DNA of 64,000 nucleotides, from the NCBI RefSeq assembly GCF_000002995.4, contig NW_025062479.1, forward strand, positions 13,835,721 through 13,899,720. The letters are read 5' to 3'. A program made the position numbers and the translations under genes. A model generated the notes under the pieces. That model searched no databases. It saw nothing but the letters and a program-made list of their open reading frames with translations, and was not told the DNA's origin. The DNA comes from Brugia malayi (lineage: Eukaryota; Nematoda; Chromadorea; Rhabditida; Onchocercidae). How positions within the stretch are numbered: position 1 is the first letter of the stretch; every line of letters begins with the position of its first letter. Shown piece by piece: positions 51,721 to 62,068 of the stretch.

Positions 51721-51937
51721 GTCAACAACAAGAAAATTGCTAATAGCAACAACAGTAATGTTAACTACCACTATTATTTCGTTATTCTTGTATTTTCACG
51801 TTGATCTTTATGGCTTATACACTATGTTTCTGAGTCCAGTCATCGTTCACTTATGTGACACGCTTCTATTCTTGAAATTTGCATTCCACTGGAATGGTGA
51901 GGCCATTACTATGATAGTTTCTTCACCTATATGTTAG
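51721..51937 (+). CDS. Isolated terminal exon with two membrane segments, possible 7TM receptor 3' end (partial)
   Basis: A TGCCTACAG acceptor is followed by a frame open from 51722 to a TAG at 51935-51937. It encodes 71 residues: a basic start (STTRKL), a hydrophobic segment (LIATTVMLTTTIISLFLYF), a loop with HVDLYG, a second hydrophobic segment (LYTMFLSPVIVHLCDTLLFL) and a tail. Composition is much more balanced than the surrounding poly-A/T DNA. The shape resembles the last two helices of a nematode seven-transmembrane receptor, but the NPxxY motif of helix 7 is absent and no upstream exon was found within about 1.6 kb. It may be a gene with distant exons or a relic. Confidence 0.4.
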
Positions 51938-52737
51938 TTGATCCTGTGTGTCCCTAATCGAACAATCACTTTAACAACCTTATATCATCCTTTCTTTCTT
52001 TTATTTTTTCTCTTCACATTTCTCATTGCCATGCATTTTGTGATTTACTAATTATTTTATAAATTTTATTAATGATTGTATTACAACATAATGCGAAATT
52101 TCAATCTCTGCTTGAATTAGTGTTTTTCAATTTAAAATAGGTTTTTAAATTCATTTTTTTTATTAATTTCATTGTTCAAATGACTTAAAATGATGTCTGC
52201 TAAGAAGATTTCGATAATTTTCAATATTCAAATTAATCAAATCAGTGTTACATTGGTGGCATCAAAATATAACAACGCATCATTCATTCATTCATTCCAT
52301 TTTAAATTGATTTGCTTTTCTGAAAAGCAAAATGATGAAAAATAATGTTAATTAGAAAACTTCAAATATTTTAAGTACATAAATAATTATGCGAAGTTCA
52401 ATTATAATGCTATCAATTCATCAGCATTTCAAACATTAATTATCAAGATACTGCCAAGAGAACATATTTGAAGAAGGTCTAGTTCATACTAAATGTTAAG
52501 TAAGTTCAAAATTCATTTTGAACTTCATAATTCAAATCATTAAAATATTAACTAGAAGGGATTAATAAAAGCACGTAGCAAGTTATAAGTAATCGAAAAT
52601 GCATGCAAAAATAATGGAAATAAAATGGCTAAGTAAGTGCAAAAAAAGCATTCAGCAAGTTATAAGCAAGATAATCGAATCGTACTTATAACTTAGGTTA
52701 TTACTTTCAAGTCATAAATTTACAAGTAAATTTAATT

Positions 52738-52741
<4 letters not shown>

Positions 52742-52781
<40 letters not shown>
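52742..52781. repeat. (AT)n microsatellite
   Basis: About 40 bases of AT dinucleotide, roughly 100 bases outside the left end of the long inverted-repeat element. Confidence 0.95.
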
Positions 52782-52783
<2 letters not shown>

Positions 52784-52895
52784 AAATTTATTACTATAAA
52801 AGTTTATTTTGTGTTAGAAACAGAATTTGATCTGTGCTAAAAAAAAAGGAAGAAAAAACTCAAAAAAGAAAAGAAACTAATGAAATCATTTACAC

Positions 52896-53421
52896 TTCAA
52901 AATAATGCTTGAATATTTGATAATCGTAATTACTAAAACTGTCTGCTAAAAGAATGAAAATCATACCGATTTAAAATGTAATATTAAGCAAAATGGTAAA
53001 TAAGTCTGAAATATTTTTATAAAGCAAAAGAGATTTAATTTTGCAACCTCGTCAGGTTTATAAAAATCTATTTTTATTAAAATTACTGTCAAAATTGGCT
53101 GGAAATGATATCAGCTGAAAAGTTTCAACCATATTAATGCTCAAACAAATAAATAAAATCAAATTTTATACTATAATTATGTTGAATCTTATTACTTCAA
53201 CAGTTGATAATTGTGCCAGGTCAAAAAAAAAAAAATAAATAAATAATCATAACTATTTTGCTGGAAGATGGAAGATCCTGTAGACTGACAGAATAATGTC
53301 AGGGGAAATGTTAAATAAGTTCAAAATATTTTTATAATTCAAGGGAAATTTTGTTTTGCTACCTTATCAGTACTTTATAATTCATATTTTTTACCAAATT
53401 CATTGTCAAAACTGATTCTAA
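52896..53421 (+). repeat. Left arm of the inverted repeat
   Basis: About 526 bp, pairs with 55627-56153 in reverse complement. Includes the blocks GTAATATTAAGCAAAATGGT, TTGATAATTGTGCCAGGTCA and GAAGATCCTGTAGACTGACA, each present almost unchanged on the right. Confidence 0.88.
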
Positions 53422-53706
53422 CCATTAGAAATTTTCAAGCATTAAAAGGCTGAAATTAATCAGTAAAATTCATTTTTGTGTTAAAAATATATAGAAATTC
53501 ATTAATTTATCGCTTGAATTTGTGTTTTTGAAATTTTATTACATTTGGAATTTATTTTTTTTTTACTATATCGGCTTCCAGAGTAATGCTATAAGGAGAT
53601 CACTAATAAGGCGTCATTATTTTGTATCATCAATAAATTGGCATTGTTTTCACCAAGCGCCAAAAAGGAAGTATTGTTTGTTTGATCTAAGAACGATGAT
53701 AAGTGA

Positions 53707-53840
53707 ACTACGTTTCGCCTCTCCACAACTTTTGTAAAAAAAAACTACGGATTCGCTCTCGACAATTTGGGCTACGACTACGTCTCGCTTCTAGACAAAT
53801 TTGTGATGCCACTACGACTCGTCTCTATCGAATTATTGTA
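53707..53840. repeat. 34-bp minisatellite, four copies
   Basis: ACTACG starts at 53707, 53744, 53777 and 53811, each followed by a TCTCGCCTCT-like stretch and a CAAATTTGT-like stretch. Spacing is 37, 33 and 34 bases. The units are clearly richer in G+C than the flanks. They are direct repeats without unique spacers, so this is not a CRISPR array. Confidence 0.8.
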
Positions 53841-54292
53841 TTATTGTTTCTGCTAATAAAGAAAATATTTTATTCCTCTGTTATTCCACAAATTTACATC
53901 TCATCCAGCGAATCTTCCCGAAATCAACAACGTCTCCCAAAAAATAATATTTTTAAATCTTCAAAATTTTTACAAGATGAATATTCAGTAAATTTGTTAA
54001 TTTTGTAGAATAACATCTCCTATGGAAGATAATCAGGATCTCCAGGCTGCTTTTAATTTCCTGAGAAGGGAGTCTGTAATATTTCGCGCACTACAGAGAT
54101 TTGTGATAGTTGTGATACAATTCAGCTATTTTTATTGCGCTTATCTTTTTCTTTTCATACGTTTTTTTTTTTTTTCTCCTTTTGATAGAATTGATGACGG
54201 TTTGAAGAAAAAAACGTTCCAGAATTTTTCACCTTAAATTTAAAATATGACTCTAAATTTCTCTATATCATATTCAATTTGAACGGTCCCTC

Positions 54293-54753
54293 ATGATCCT
54301 CTTGGACGAGGTGCAGACAGGGCTGGATGAATTGGAAGGGCGAAATGCCCAGGAAGAAATGGAGGAAGACGCCGCACCTCAGGAGCCAGAATTTGATGAA
54401 GAGGCAGAGCACGGAGGAACCAGTTGAGTCAGTCTGCGAATTCGTCCTGTAAGTTTTAATTTTTGTAGCAAATATACAATAAAGCAATAATTAAAGTAAG
54501 TAATTTAAGCAACTTCAACTTTTAATTTTTGTAGTAAATGTATAGTAAAGAAATAATTAAGCGATACCTTTTAATTAATTTGCATTAAATTTAAACATGT
54601 TTCAGAAAGACGAAGACGGTCCTTGCAATTCAGGAATCTTTGGCTACGGCGACGCCGGATGAGTTTCACTTAGGGATTTCCGGAGTAGCTCCGAAGGAGT
54701 TGCAAGTGCCACAGGCAGAACCATACACGATGGTTCCAAGAACAAAGAAATAA
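54293..54753 (+). pseudogene. Decayed two-exon gene inside the inverted-repeat element
   Basis: This stretch is close to half G+C, against about a quarter in the flanks. From ATG 54293 a frame runs to TGA 54425 with acidic content (LDEVQTGLDELEGR, EEMEEDAAPQEPEFDEEAE). The next frame over is open from 54297 to 54448, ends STEEPVESVCEFVL, and splices (CT/GTAAGT donor at 54449, TTTCAG acceptor ending 54605) in phase to exon 54606-54753, which encodes TVLAIQESLATATPDEF and ISGVAPKELQVPQAEP before TAA. The acidic run in one frame continuing as an acidic run in the other suggests a one-base shift near 54395-54405 in an originally continuous gene. An ATG frame at 54022 (MEDNQDLQAAFNFLRRES) may be an upstream exon. 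I do not recognise the family; it could be the cargo or accessory gene of the element. Confidence 0.5.
54454..54565. repeat. 66-bp tandem duplication in the pseudogene intron
   Basis: TTTTAATTTTTGTAG begins at 54454 and again at 54520; about 40 bases after each are alike, differing by a few transitions. The second copy overlaps the start of the inner inverted repeat. Confidence 0.75.
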
Positions 54754-55119
54754 CAACATCGGTAATTTGTAATTTTAATAACGTTAGAAATGATTATATG
54801 CCTATAATTTGTTAAAGAAATATAATTATACTCTGATCTCTTACTGGTAAAATCATATTTCTGGTAAAATTTTATCCTTTATAATATATCAAAACGATTT
54901 TCTATATCGATGCTTTAAAAGACAGTTTGTGCAGTGATATTTTGTATTATTTCTATTTTCACTGTTGGTATTTTTGTTAGCCACTTTTTGTTTTGTTTAT
55001 TTTTGCATGTATTTTTGATTACTTATAACTTACTGCATGCTTCTTGTTAACTTTGTTCATTCTACGTCTTATATGGATTTTTGTATGTTTAGTAATTGCA
55101 TGCTTTCTGTTATTTTCAC

Positions 55120-55540
55120 TTATATTTTTTTAGTAGATAGTATTTTATGTTGTTTTGCATACCGGATCTTTTTTCATTGCTTTTGTTTTTGCACTCGTTT
55201 TTGTTTCTTTTTTTTTTCAGATTTTTTTTTTTTTTTTTTTATTAACTTTGTTCAGCAATTTATATTTTCTGTTAATGCATGCTATTTTATTTAGTTATTT
55301 TATACTTTTTTATTTTCGTACGATTTTTTTACATGCTTCACTTTTTATATTGGACAATGTTTCATATTATTTACAGCTTTTTATGTTTACTCATGCTTTT
55401 CCATTAATTTCAATTATATTTTTTATCGCATAATATTTTGTATTAGTTGCATTCCGGATCTTTTTTCATTACATTTGTTTCTGCACTTATTTTTGTCACT
55501 TTTATTGTTTTTTATTAATTTTGTTCAGCGATTTGGATCT
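55120..55540. repeat. 292-bp-period direct repeat in the element's loop
   Basis: CCGGATCTTTTTTCATT and about 80 following bases, through TTATTAACTTTGTTCAGC, occur from 55157 and again from 55449. Sequence ahead of each is also related but more diverged. The long hydrophobic open frames here are products of T-rich repeat sequence. Confidence 0.75.
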
Positions 55541-55547
55541 GGATCAT

Positions 55548-56153
55548 ACTCGTCTTTCTGAAACATGTTTAAATTTAATGCAAATTAATTAAAAGGTATT
55601 GCTCAATTGTTTCTTTACTCTAGTTGTTAGAATCAATTTTAACAATGAATTTGGTAAAAAATATGAATTACAAAATACTGATAAGGTAGCAAAACAAAAT
55701 TTCCCTTGAATTATAAAAATATTTTGAACTTATTTAACATTTTCCCTGACATTATTCTGTCAGTCTACAGGATCTTCCATCTTCCAGCAAAATAGTTATG
55801 ATTATTTATTTATTTTTTTTTTTTGACCTGGCACAATTATCAACTGTTGAAGTAATAAGATTCAACATAATTATAGTATAAAATTTGATTTTATTTATTT
55901 GTTTGAGCATTAATATGGTTGAAACTTTTCAGCTGATATCATTTCCAGCCAATTTTGACAGTAATTTTAATAAAAATAGATTTTTATAAACCTGACGAGG
56001 TTGCAAAATTAAATCTCTTTTGCTTTATAAAAATATTTCAGACTTATTTACCATTTTGCTTAACATTACATTTTAAATCGGTATGATCTTCGTTCTTTTA
56101 GCAGACAGTTTTAATAATTACGATTGTTAAATATCCAAGTATTATTTTGAAAA
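55548..56153 (-). repeat. Right arm of the inverted repeat
   Basis: About 606 bp, continuous, pairing with 52896-53421 (outer part) and 54540-54613 (inner part). Its continuity, against the split left arm, indicates that the right arm keeps the older layout or that the right copy lost a segment. Confidence 0.85.
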
Positions 56154-56186
56154 GCTGAGATAGTAATAAAATGATTAATTTCATTC

Positions 56187-58303
56187 TTTTTAAACCATGA
56201 AAATATTAAAATCTGTTTTTTTTTTTTTTTAACTGGAGAGAAATTTATTCGTTAAATTTTGGTTGGTGATGAGATTTTTAAAGCGAAGATGTGAATGGCT
56301 ATAATAGGACAGACTCTTTGTGCTTTTTTGGCAGACATAACTATCAAAGATAATCAGTTCATAACGAAGAGTGAGATGTTTGAATTTGTGAAATGTTTGT
56401 GAAACAGTTCAGCTTTTCAAAGCCAAAATTATTTTAATTACTTAAATACTTAATTACTTAAAAGTTTATTCAATTACATTAAAGCAAGTTAAATTTATTC
56501 AGTTTTTGTTGTTTTCCGACTTCGAATTTTCTTTTTTACAATCATGCGAGATCGAATCAGTGTAATATTCGTGAGTTTCACTACTGCACTAATCACATAC
56601 AGATCCGTTAGAGTTGAAACTTCTGATTCGCTGATTCATTGCTGCAGTGTCATACTATTCTAGGATTCTATTTTGTTGGATCATCGTAGATGGTTTGTTA
56701 TAAATGATCTGTTGAATTTTCAGCTTGTATTGAAATGCTTTAAGACTGCTATATTCGTATGATCTCATTGATAAGAAATTCTAAACAAAATCTGATATAC
56801 AATATAAATGTTTAAAGACAAATTGGTTCTAGTTTCATCATTGTGCAGTAATGAAATGAAAGAGTGGGAATATAGAAACGAGAAAATATTTGCGGTAAAT
56901 TTGGTACAAAAATAATTACACTTTTGGTTTATGAATTTTAAATCATTGTAATTAGTCACTAATTATCTTTATTAATTTAGGTGAGAATCACAGTAATCAG
57001 TGCACTTAATTAACAGCGAAAAATCAGTATGATGAAAAAGGCAACACTTCCTAACGCAGTTCGTTCTACTTCTGAAGTATTCATCATTTTGTCCAACAAG
57101 AAATTAGTGTTTGCTAATTCCTGACAAGCATTAAAATCCATGTTTTAAATTCTTATCCTAGCAGATATTTTGCTGATTATAACAGCATCATTTTTCCAGC
57201 AAAAAATTCGTTAAAATGCCCGAGAAATGACGAAAGGTTGAATGAGCACAGCGGGAAAGGTAAAACTTCAAGTCTTTTTGTTGATCAGTGCTAACTAAAA
57301 CTATTTTTGGTGTAACATCGAATTGGTGAGCATACTTTGCAGATATAGTGATTTTGACTGGAATTCAGAAAAACTCTGCTGTGACAAAATCACGAAACTT
57401 TAGCTATTTCATGTAGCGCTAATTCGGCTTTTGAAAGTGCTTTAAATCTTGTTCACATCTTACTTTATCATATTAAGCTTCAGTGAGCTTATTTATTACA
57501 AATTCAACCCCCATGTCATCTAGCAATGCAAGTAGTCACTATTCCTGTTTCTCTAGTGTTTACAACCTTTGGAAATAATGTTCAATGTTCAATCATGTTT
57601 TATCACTGCTCAAACAGCATTGTGCCTAAATGAGCCTTGAAATTATAGGCATCACTTTCTATATAGTACTTAAATAAGCCTTAACATCAAGGGCATAATT
57701 ATGTGTCCAAAAGTTAAACCTATAATTTTCATATGATAGCAATCTGTAAAATAAATATTTTTGGTGTATTGTTAAAAACGGTTATCAATGATTGAAAACA
57801 ATTAAATTAATTAGATATCTATTCTTTAATTTATAAAACTTGCAAAATTTTACTTTATTTATGAAGTAATCTAAATAGTATGGCAATATTTAAGCATTAA
57901 AAATTTGTTTACTTTTACTTTTTCATCAGTATAAAATTACAAAATTTGCATTAATTATTTCAATCATTGTTTACTTCGATATGCTTAGGATTTGATATTA
58001 GCTGAAATGAAATGTAAAATTTGACTTCTATAACATAGCAAATTAAGTAAATTGAGCAGATATAGTTTTAATTAAAATATATTCTGTTTTATATTTATGA
58101 AACTTTACGTCATGCACTTTTGTACATGACGTAAAGTTTGTTTACATAATCTGTTTATTTTTTTGAAGTTTTTTTCAGCATATTTTGGATTTCATTTTTT
58201 TTTCAGAAGCTAAAATTTATTGGGGAGAACTTGGTAAAAATATTCAATAATTTATGCATAAATTTCAGGATAAAAAAAATTTGAGTACTTGAAATGAATG
58301 ATT
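56187..58303. other. Intergenic DNA, no gene seen
   Basis: Somewhat less A+T-rich than elsewhere (for example 56250-57700) but with stops in all frames. It could be old repeat DNA. The only structure I can name is the perfect hairpin at 58100-58139. Confidence 0.5.
58100..58139. repeat. Perfect 15-bp palindrome with 10-base loop
   Basis: AAACTTTACGTCATG (58100-58114) is followed after CACTTTTGTA by its exact reverse complement (58125-58139). Each arm carries ACGTCA/TGACGT, the core of a CREB/ATF site. It lies about 165 bases beyond the stop codon of the phosphatase gene. Confidence 0.85.
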
Positions 58304-61300
58304 TCAAAAATTCTTTTTTGCATTAGCTTCATCAAATATGAATTGTTCATAATCTTTTATAAATTTGCGCACTTCATCCACTTTTTTAACGCGTCCAGCT
58401 ACTGTAAAACAATGCAGCAATGCACGATGCACGTAAAGATATTGCTGCAAGCAGGACAACTTATTCACGAGTGTAAATTTGGTAGTTTTCATTTGTAAAG
58501 TTAAGTTGTTAACAAAAATTAATATTGAAAATTAATTGGATTTAGCTTTTCTACATTAATTCATTTCTTTTTTTGGTAAAACAAATGAGATTATTTTTAA
58601 CTCGGTTTATTATTAATATTAAAATTATTGACATATGGAATGTATTGTTAAATTACTCAATAAAAACAATAATTGTATTGTTTTTCTATTAAATTGATCA
58701 ACAAATAATAACAAATAAATAATTTAAGAGAAAAACAATATTCCTGTTGGTCATTATTGTTATAACAAAACGCGCAAAAAAAAAAAAAACTTTGACAAAA
58801 AATTTAAAAAAAAAAGAAAAGTTTTCATAGAAAAGTGAAATTAATTCTATTTAAGTTGCTACATCGATGAACTAAAAATGTAAAAAAGAGGTTTATATAA
58901 AAGAAATTTATTGAAATTATTTAATATACTTAATGTATTTATATTAATTACCGCACGTTGTTAATCATTTTTAAATGCTATATAAATGAATAATGAATAA
59001 TATACATACAATATTATTCTGAATTAATTTAGCACGTTGCTTTCGTAATTCAGCAAGCATAAAATTCATACTACTGCAAGTTTGCTTGTATGATAATTTC
59101 TCGAGAACTAATTCAATTAGTACCAAACAACCGGTACGTCCAATACCAGCAGAACAATGTAGTACTATTGGTGACGATGACATTCGTACCTGTTAATTAA
59201 CAATTACATATACTATTTATGATAATGATTTTTCTAACTATTAATCGATAATAAATACAAGAAAATGAATTTTTAAAATAAATATGTAATAATTTTTTTT
59301 TTAAATTGTTGGCTTTTGAATTAAAAATTTTTAACATTTAATTTCAGGAAAAAATGTTCACTACTATATTTGACTAATTCTTCCATAACTTTGTTATTCA
59401 CTTTTTAATAGTTTCTTTATTAGAAATATTTTAATTTTGAAAAAAAAAAAAAAAAAAAAAGAATAGAAATAGACAATACGAAGGAATTACCATTTCAAGA
59501 AGATGTAATGGACAGGAATAGCTATTAGGTATATCATGATCAGGCCAATCAGTCCAATGAAAATGTGTCACAATCATTGTTTTCATATCTGGTGACTGAA
59601 TCATTAGCGAACGTTCCCAAACTTCACATTCAAAATCTATGCGACGTTCGCACTGAAATTTTTCAGATAAAAAATATTAAGTGGTTGAAATAAAAAAAGG
59701 GAATGTCATTTAATGATAATTACAAGTCAAACCACTGTATGATAAAAAGATTAAATTAAACTATTTCATCAGTTAATTATTAATTAGGATTTTATTTAGA
59801 CCAATTGAAGTTTTATTAAACTTACTGTTAAACATTTCACCATGATACCGTTATAATTATCAACTTTATCAATCTCAGATGGAAAGTATGGTATCGATTT
59901 GATATGACCTTTTTCAATATAATTTGTCAACATAATAATGTATTTTACTTTCTCTTGAATTATCATGAACCAAAAATCATAAATCGTGCTATCTAATGGT
60001 GCCTAAAATTAGAACTTCCAGTTTTGCAATTCAGCTCAATTTAATTAAAAAAACTACTTAAATCTTCAAATCAACAAAGATTTCATTCACTCTATGATAT
60101 TTTCATTGACAATGTATTCATAAATTTCACTCTAAAATTCTAGAATTTAAAATTTATTTATGCCAAATTTATAACATTAAATTTAAATTTGAATTTAATT
60201 TTCTTTGTATCAATATTTTAATTATGCTCTAAGAAAAATAGATAAAAAAGCAATAAGAGCTATTGATGGAATAACCTGGGTACAGATGAAACGTCGTTCT
60301 GAAAAAGGTGTACCGACGTAGTTTGCGTGAATATAATCGTTACCAGATGGATGTTTGTTAAGTTTAACACGTGAATTGTCCAGGCAAACTACATTCCGAT
60401 AACGATTCCGACCTTAAAAACATTTCTATACTTTGAAAACTTGAAAAACTATTCCTTATTTTTCGGAAAGAAATTGAAAATTTCGGTCTTTTGAATTATA
60501 GTTACAATTCAAATTTCTTCAAATTAATTAGGGCCTAAAAAAATTAATTATAAAAGTCAAGCAAACATGATCATTTCAATTATTTTATCATTACAATCAA
60601 TATTACGATGATAATGATAGCAGGATGACAGAAGTATTCTTACCGGAAGTTTGATGATAGTAAAAGGAGACAGAATTTTGTGATGAAAACAGGGTAGTAG
60701 AAGTATTCTTACCGGAATTTTGGTGATGGTAGCTTTCTTACCGGAATTTTGGTTAGCCATGAAAATACTATAATCGTTTGGTGATGGCTTCGTTGAGAAA
60801 TATAATGCTATGAATTCATCAGTTAAACCTTTTATACCTTTGTTAAGCATAACATCAATCCATTCATCCACCTCAAATATTTTTTTTTTTTTCTTTTATT
60901 ATTTGACTTTGAAAAAGGAAAAGTAGCTTAAATGTAAAGAATTATACAATCATCATTTCAATGATGTTTTTATTAATTAATTACTTAATTAAGCTGCTAT
61001 AGCTTTAATCCAAATGAGTTTTAGTCTAAACTTATCTTTTTTTCACGTTGCTCTTCATGTTTCAACTCTAGAAAATTAACTATATATTTTTAACTATATC
61101 CTTGACCTTAATAGCTTTATTAATTAATTAACTAATTACTGATTGCATTATTGAAATTATTAAATGCATAATTTTATTCGTCAAATCTCATAAAAAATAA
61201 TTAACTAACCAAATCACCAATGCTAGATTCCTCAGTTAATGAGATAGAGTCCTTCTCACCTTCCTCTTCACTGTTCATTCTCGAATTCTTGATTAATTCA

Positions 61301-62068
61301 TTAGTAATTCTTGACTTTGGAATTCTAGAAAAAAGAATGAATGTACAACTATGCAAAAATGCATTGTCCAAGAACAAATCATGCATAGATATGTAATTTA
61401 TTTTGCAGTATGCTTCAAAAATTCCAGTAATCATTTTAAATCAGTCATTTATATGTTTAAAATTATTTCATACTAATCCTTATTAACTCGTTTTTTCGTT
61501 TTTTTTTCTCTTTTATTTGACAAACTTTTAAAACTTTTTATATGATTATCAAATCGAATTACTTTATTTGTTGTCTAGAATTATTTTCATAAAAGTATAT
61601 GTAGTCTAAGACTTTTCATATTCACTTAAACTTTATGCTTATCAATTTAAGCATACAAAATATCTGAACGATAGACTGATCGCTGCCATAATTTATCAAT
61701 GTCTTTCGATTTAATAGTTTTTGACAGTGTAACATTGGAATTTGTCTCTGTTTCCGATTTATGCATCATCATTTCCCGCTGCCTAGCATTCTTTAATAAT
61801 TTCAGTATAATTGTTTTTAAGTATGATTTTTAAGTATGAGATATTATTAAACTATTATATGTTTACTTGTCATTCAGCACATATATTACCATCATAAATT
61901 ATTTGTCTTACTTCAAGAACACAAACATTTAAATGAATTTAATTAATTAATGCATCTTGTATATCGAAAAATCCTTTCGTAATTATAACAATACTACTTC
62001 GTTTGTTTTGATATTCTTTGCAAACAGGTAAAATGAGAAAATACCTTTTTGCGCTTCCCATAGCACAT
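58304..62068 (-). CDS. Protein tyrosine phosphatase, classical non-receptor type, complete (399 residues)
   Basis: Nine exons join in frame: 62045-62068, 61657-61790, 61210-61324, 60742-60871, 60276-60412, 59826-60002, 59491-59652, 59010-59189 and 58304-58444. The product removes phosphate from phosphotyrosine. All key motifs are present: NRYRNVV (KNRY-type loop), DYIHANYV, TIYDFWFMI, TNYIEKG, the WPD loop (WTDWPDHDIP), the catalytic P-loop HCSAGIGRTG with nucleophile Cys and Arg, and the Q-loop region IQNNIQYLYVHRAL. An N-terminal part of about 95 residues is basic at first (MCYGKRKK, then NARQRE), then acidic and Ser-rich, and leads to a segment with DEWIDVMLNKGIKGL and EFIALYF. That layout, a short basic N-terminus then a single catalytic domain, matches the large family of small PTPs expanded in nematodes, often germline-expressed. 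No membrane segment or signal peptide. The first exon and its acceptor partner (ATTAAAG) are the least certain; the alternative start is ATG 61772. Confidence 0.92.
60600..60745. repeat. Tandemly repeated 5' splice site in the phosphatase gene
   Basis: The donor context CAAAATTCCG/GTAAGA of exon 60742-60871 recurs on the minus strand 29 bases further (cut after 60713) and, as CAAACTTCCG/GTAAGA, 69 bases after that (cut after 60644). The flanking ATCATCA and ATACTTCT pieces are repeated as well. Only the first donor restores the conserved NRYRNVV frame; the others would shift frame. Confidence 0.85.

Larger units (their letters stand above)
52878..56186. mobile_element. Long-terminal-inverted-repeat (foldback-like) element, about 3.3 kb
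   Basis: Two arms match each other in inverted orientation over more than 500 bp with scattered differences: 52896-53421 against 55627-56153. For example, CAAAATTGGCTGGAAATGAT on the left reads in reverse complement at about 55940 on the right. A second inverted pair, 54540-54613 against 55548-55622, directly continues the right arm, so the left arm looks interrupted by about 1.1 kb (53422-54539). Weaker matches (AATGAAAT...CATT) may carry the ends to 52878 and 56186. The inside holds a decayed spliced gene, a 34-bp minisatellite and a 292-bp direct repeat. Long arms with repeats are typical of foldback and some Mutator-like DNA elements. I see no recognisable transposase and no clear target-site duplication, so the class is open. 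Confidence 0.75.

Noticed and set aside
53707..53840. Possible CRISPR-like array
   Set aside because: Units are diverged direct repeats without unique spacers, in a eukaryotic, intron-rich sequence.
55037..55433. Two overlapping hydrophobic plus-strand frames
   Set aside because: They lie in T-rich tandem repeat sequence within the loop of the inverted-repeat element, so their hydrophobicity follows from T-rich codons.
58401..58401. Alternative start of the last phosphatase exon after TTTTACAG at 58402
   Set aside because: The upstream acceptor at 58445 keeps the conserved QYLYVHRALL Q-loop region in frame, which the family needs.
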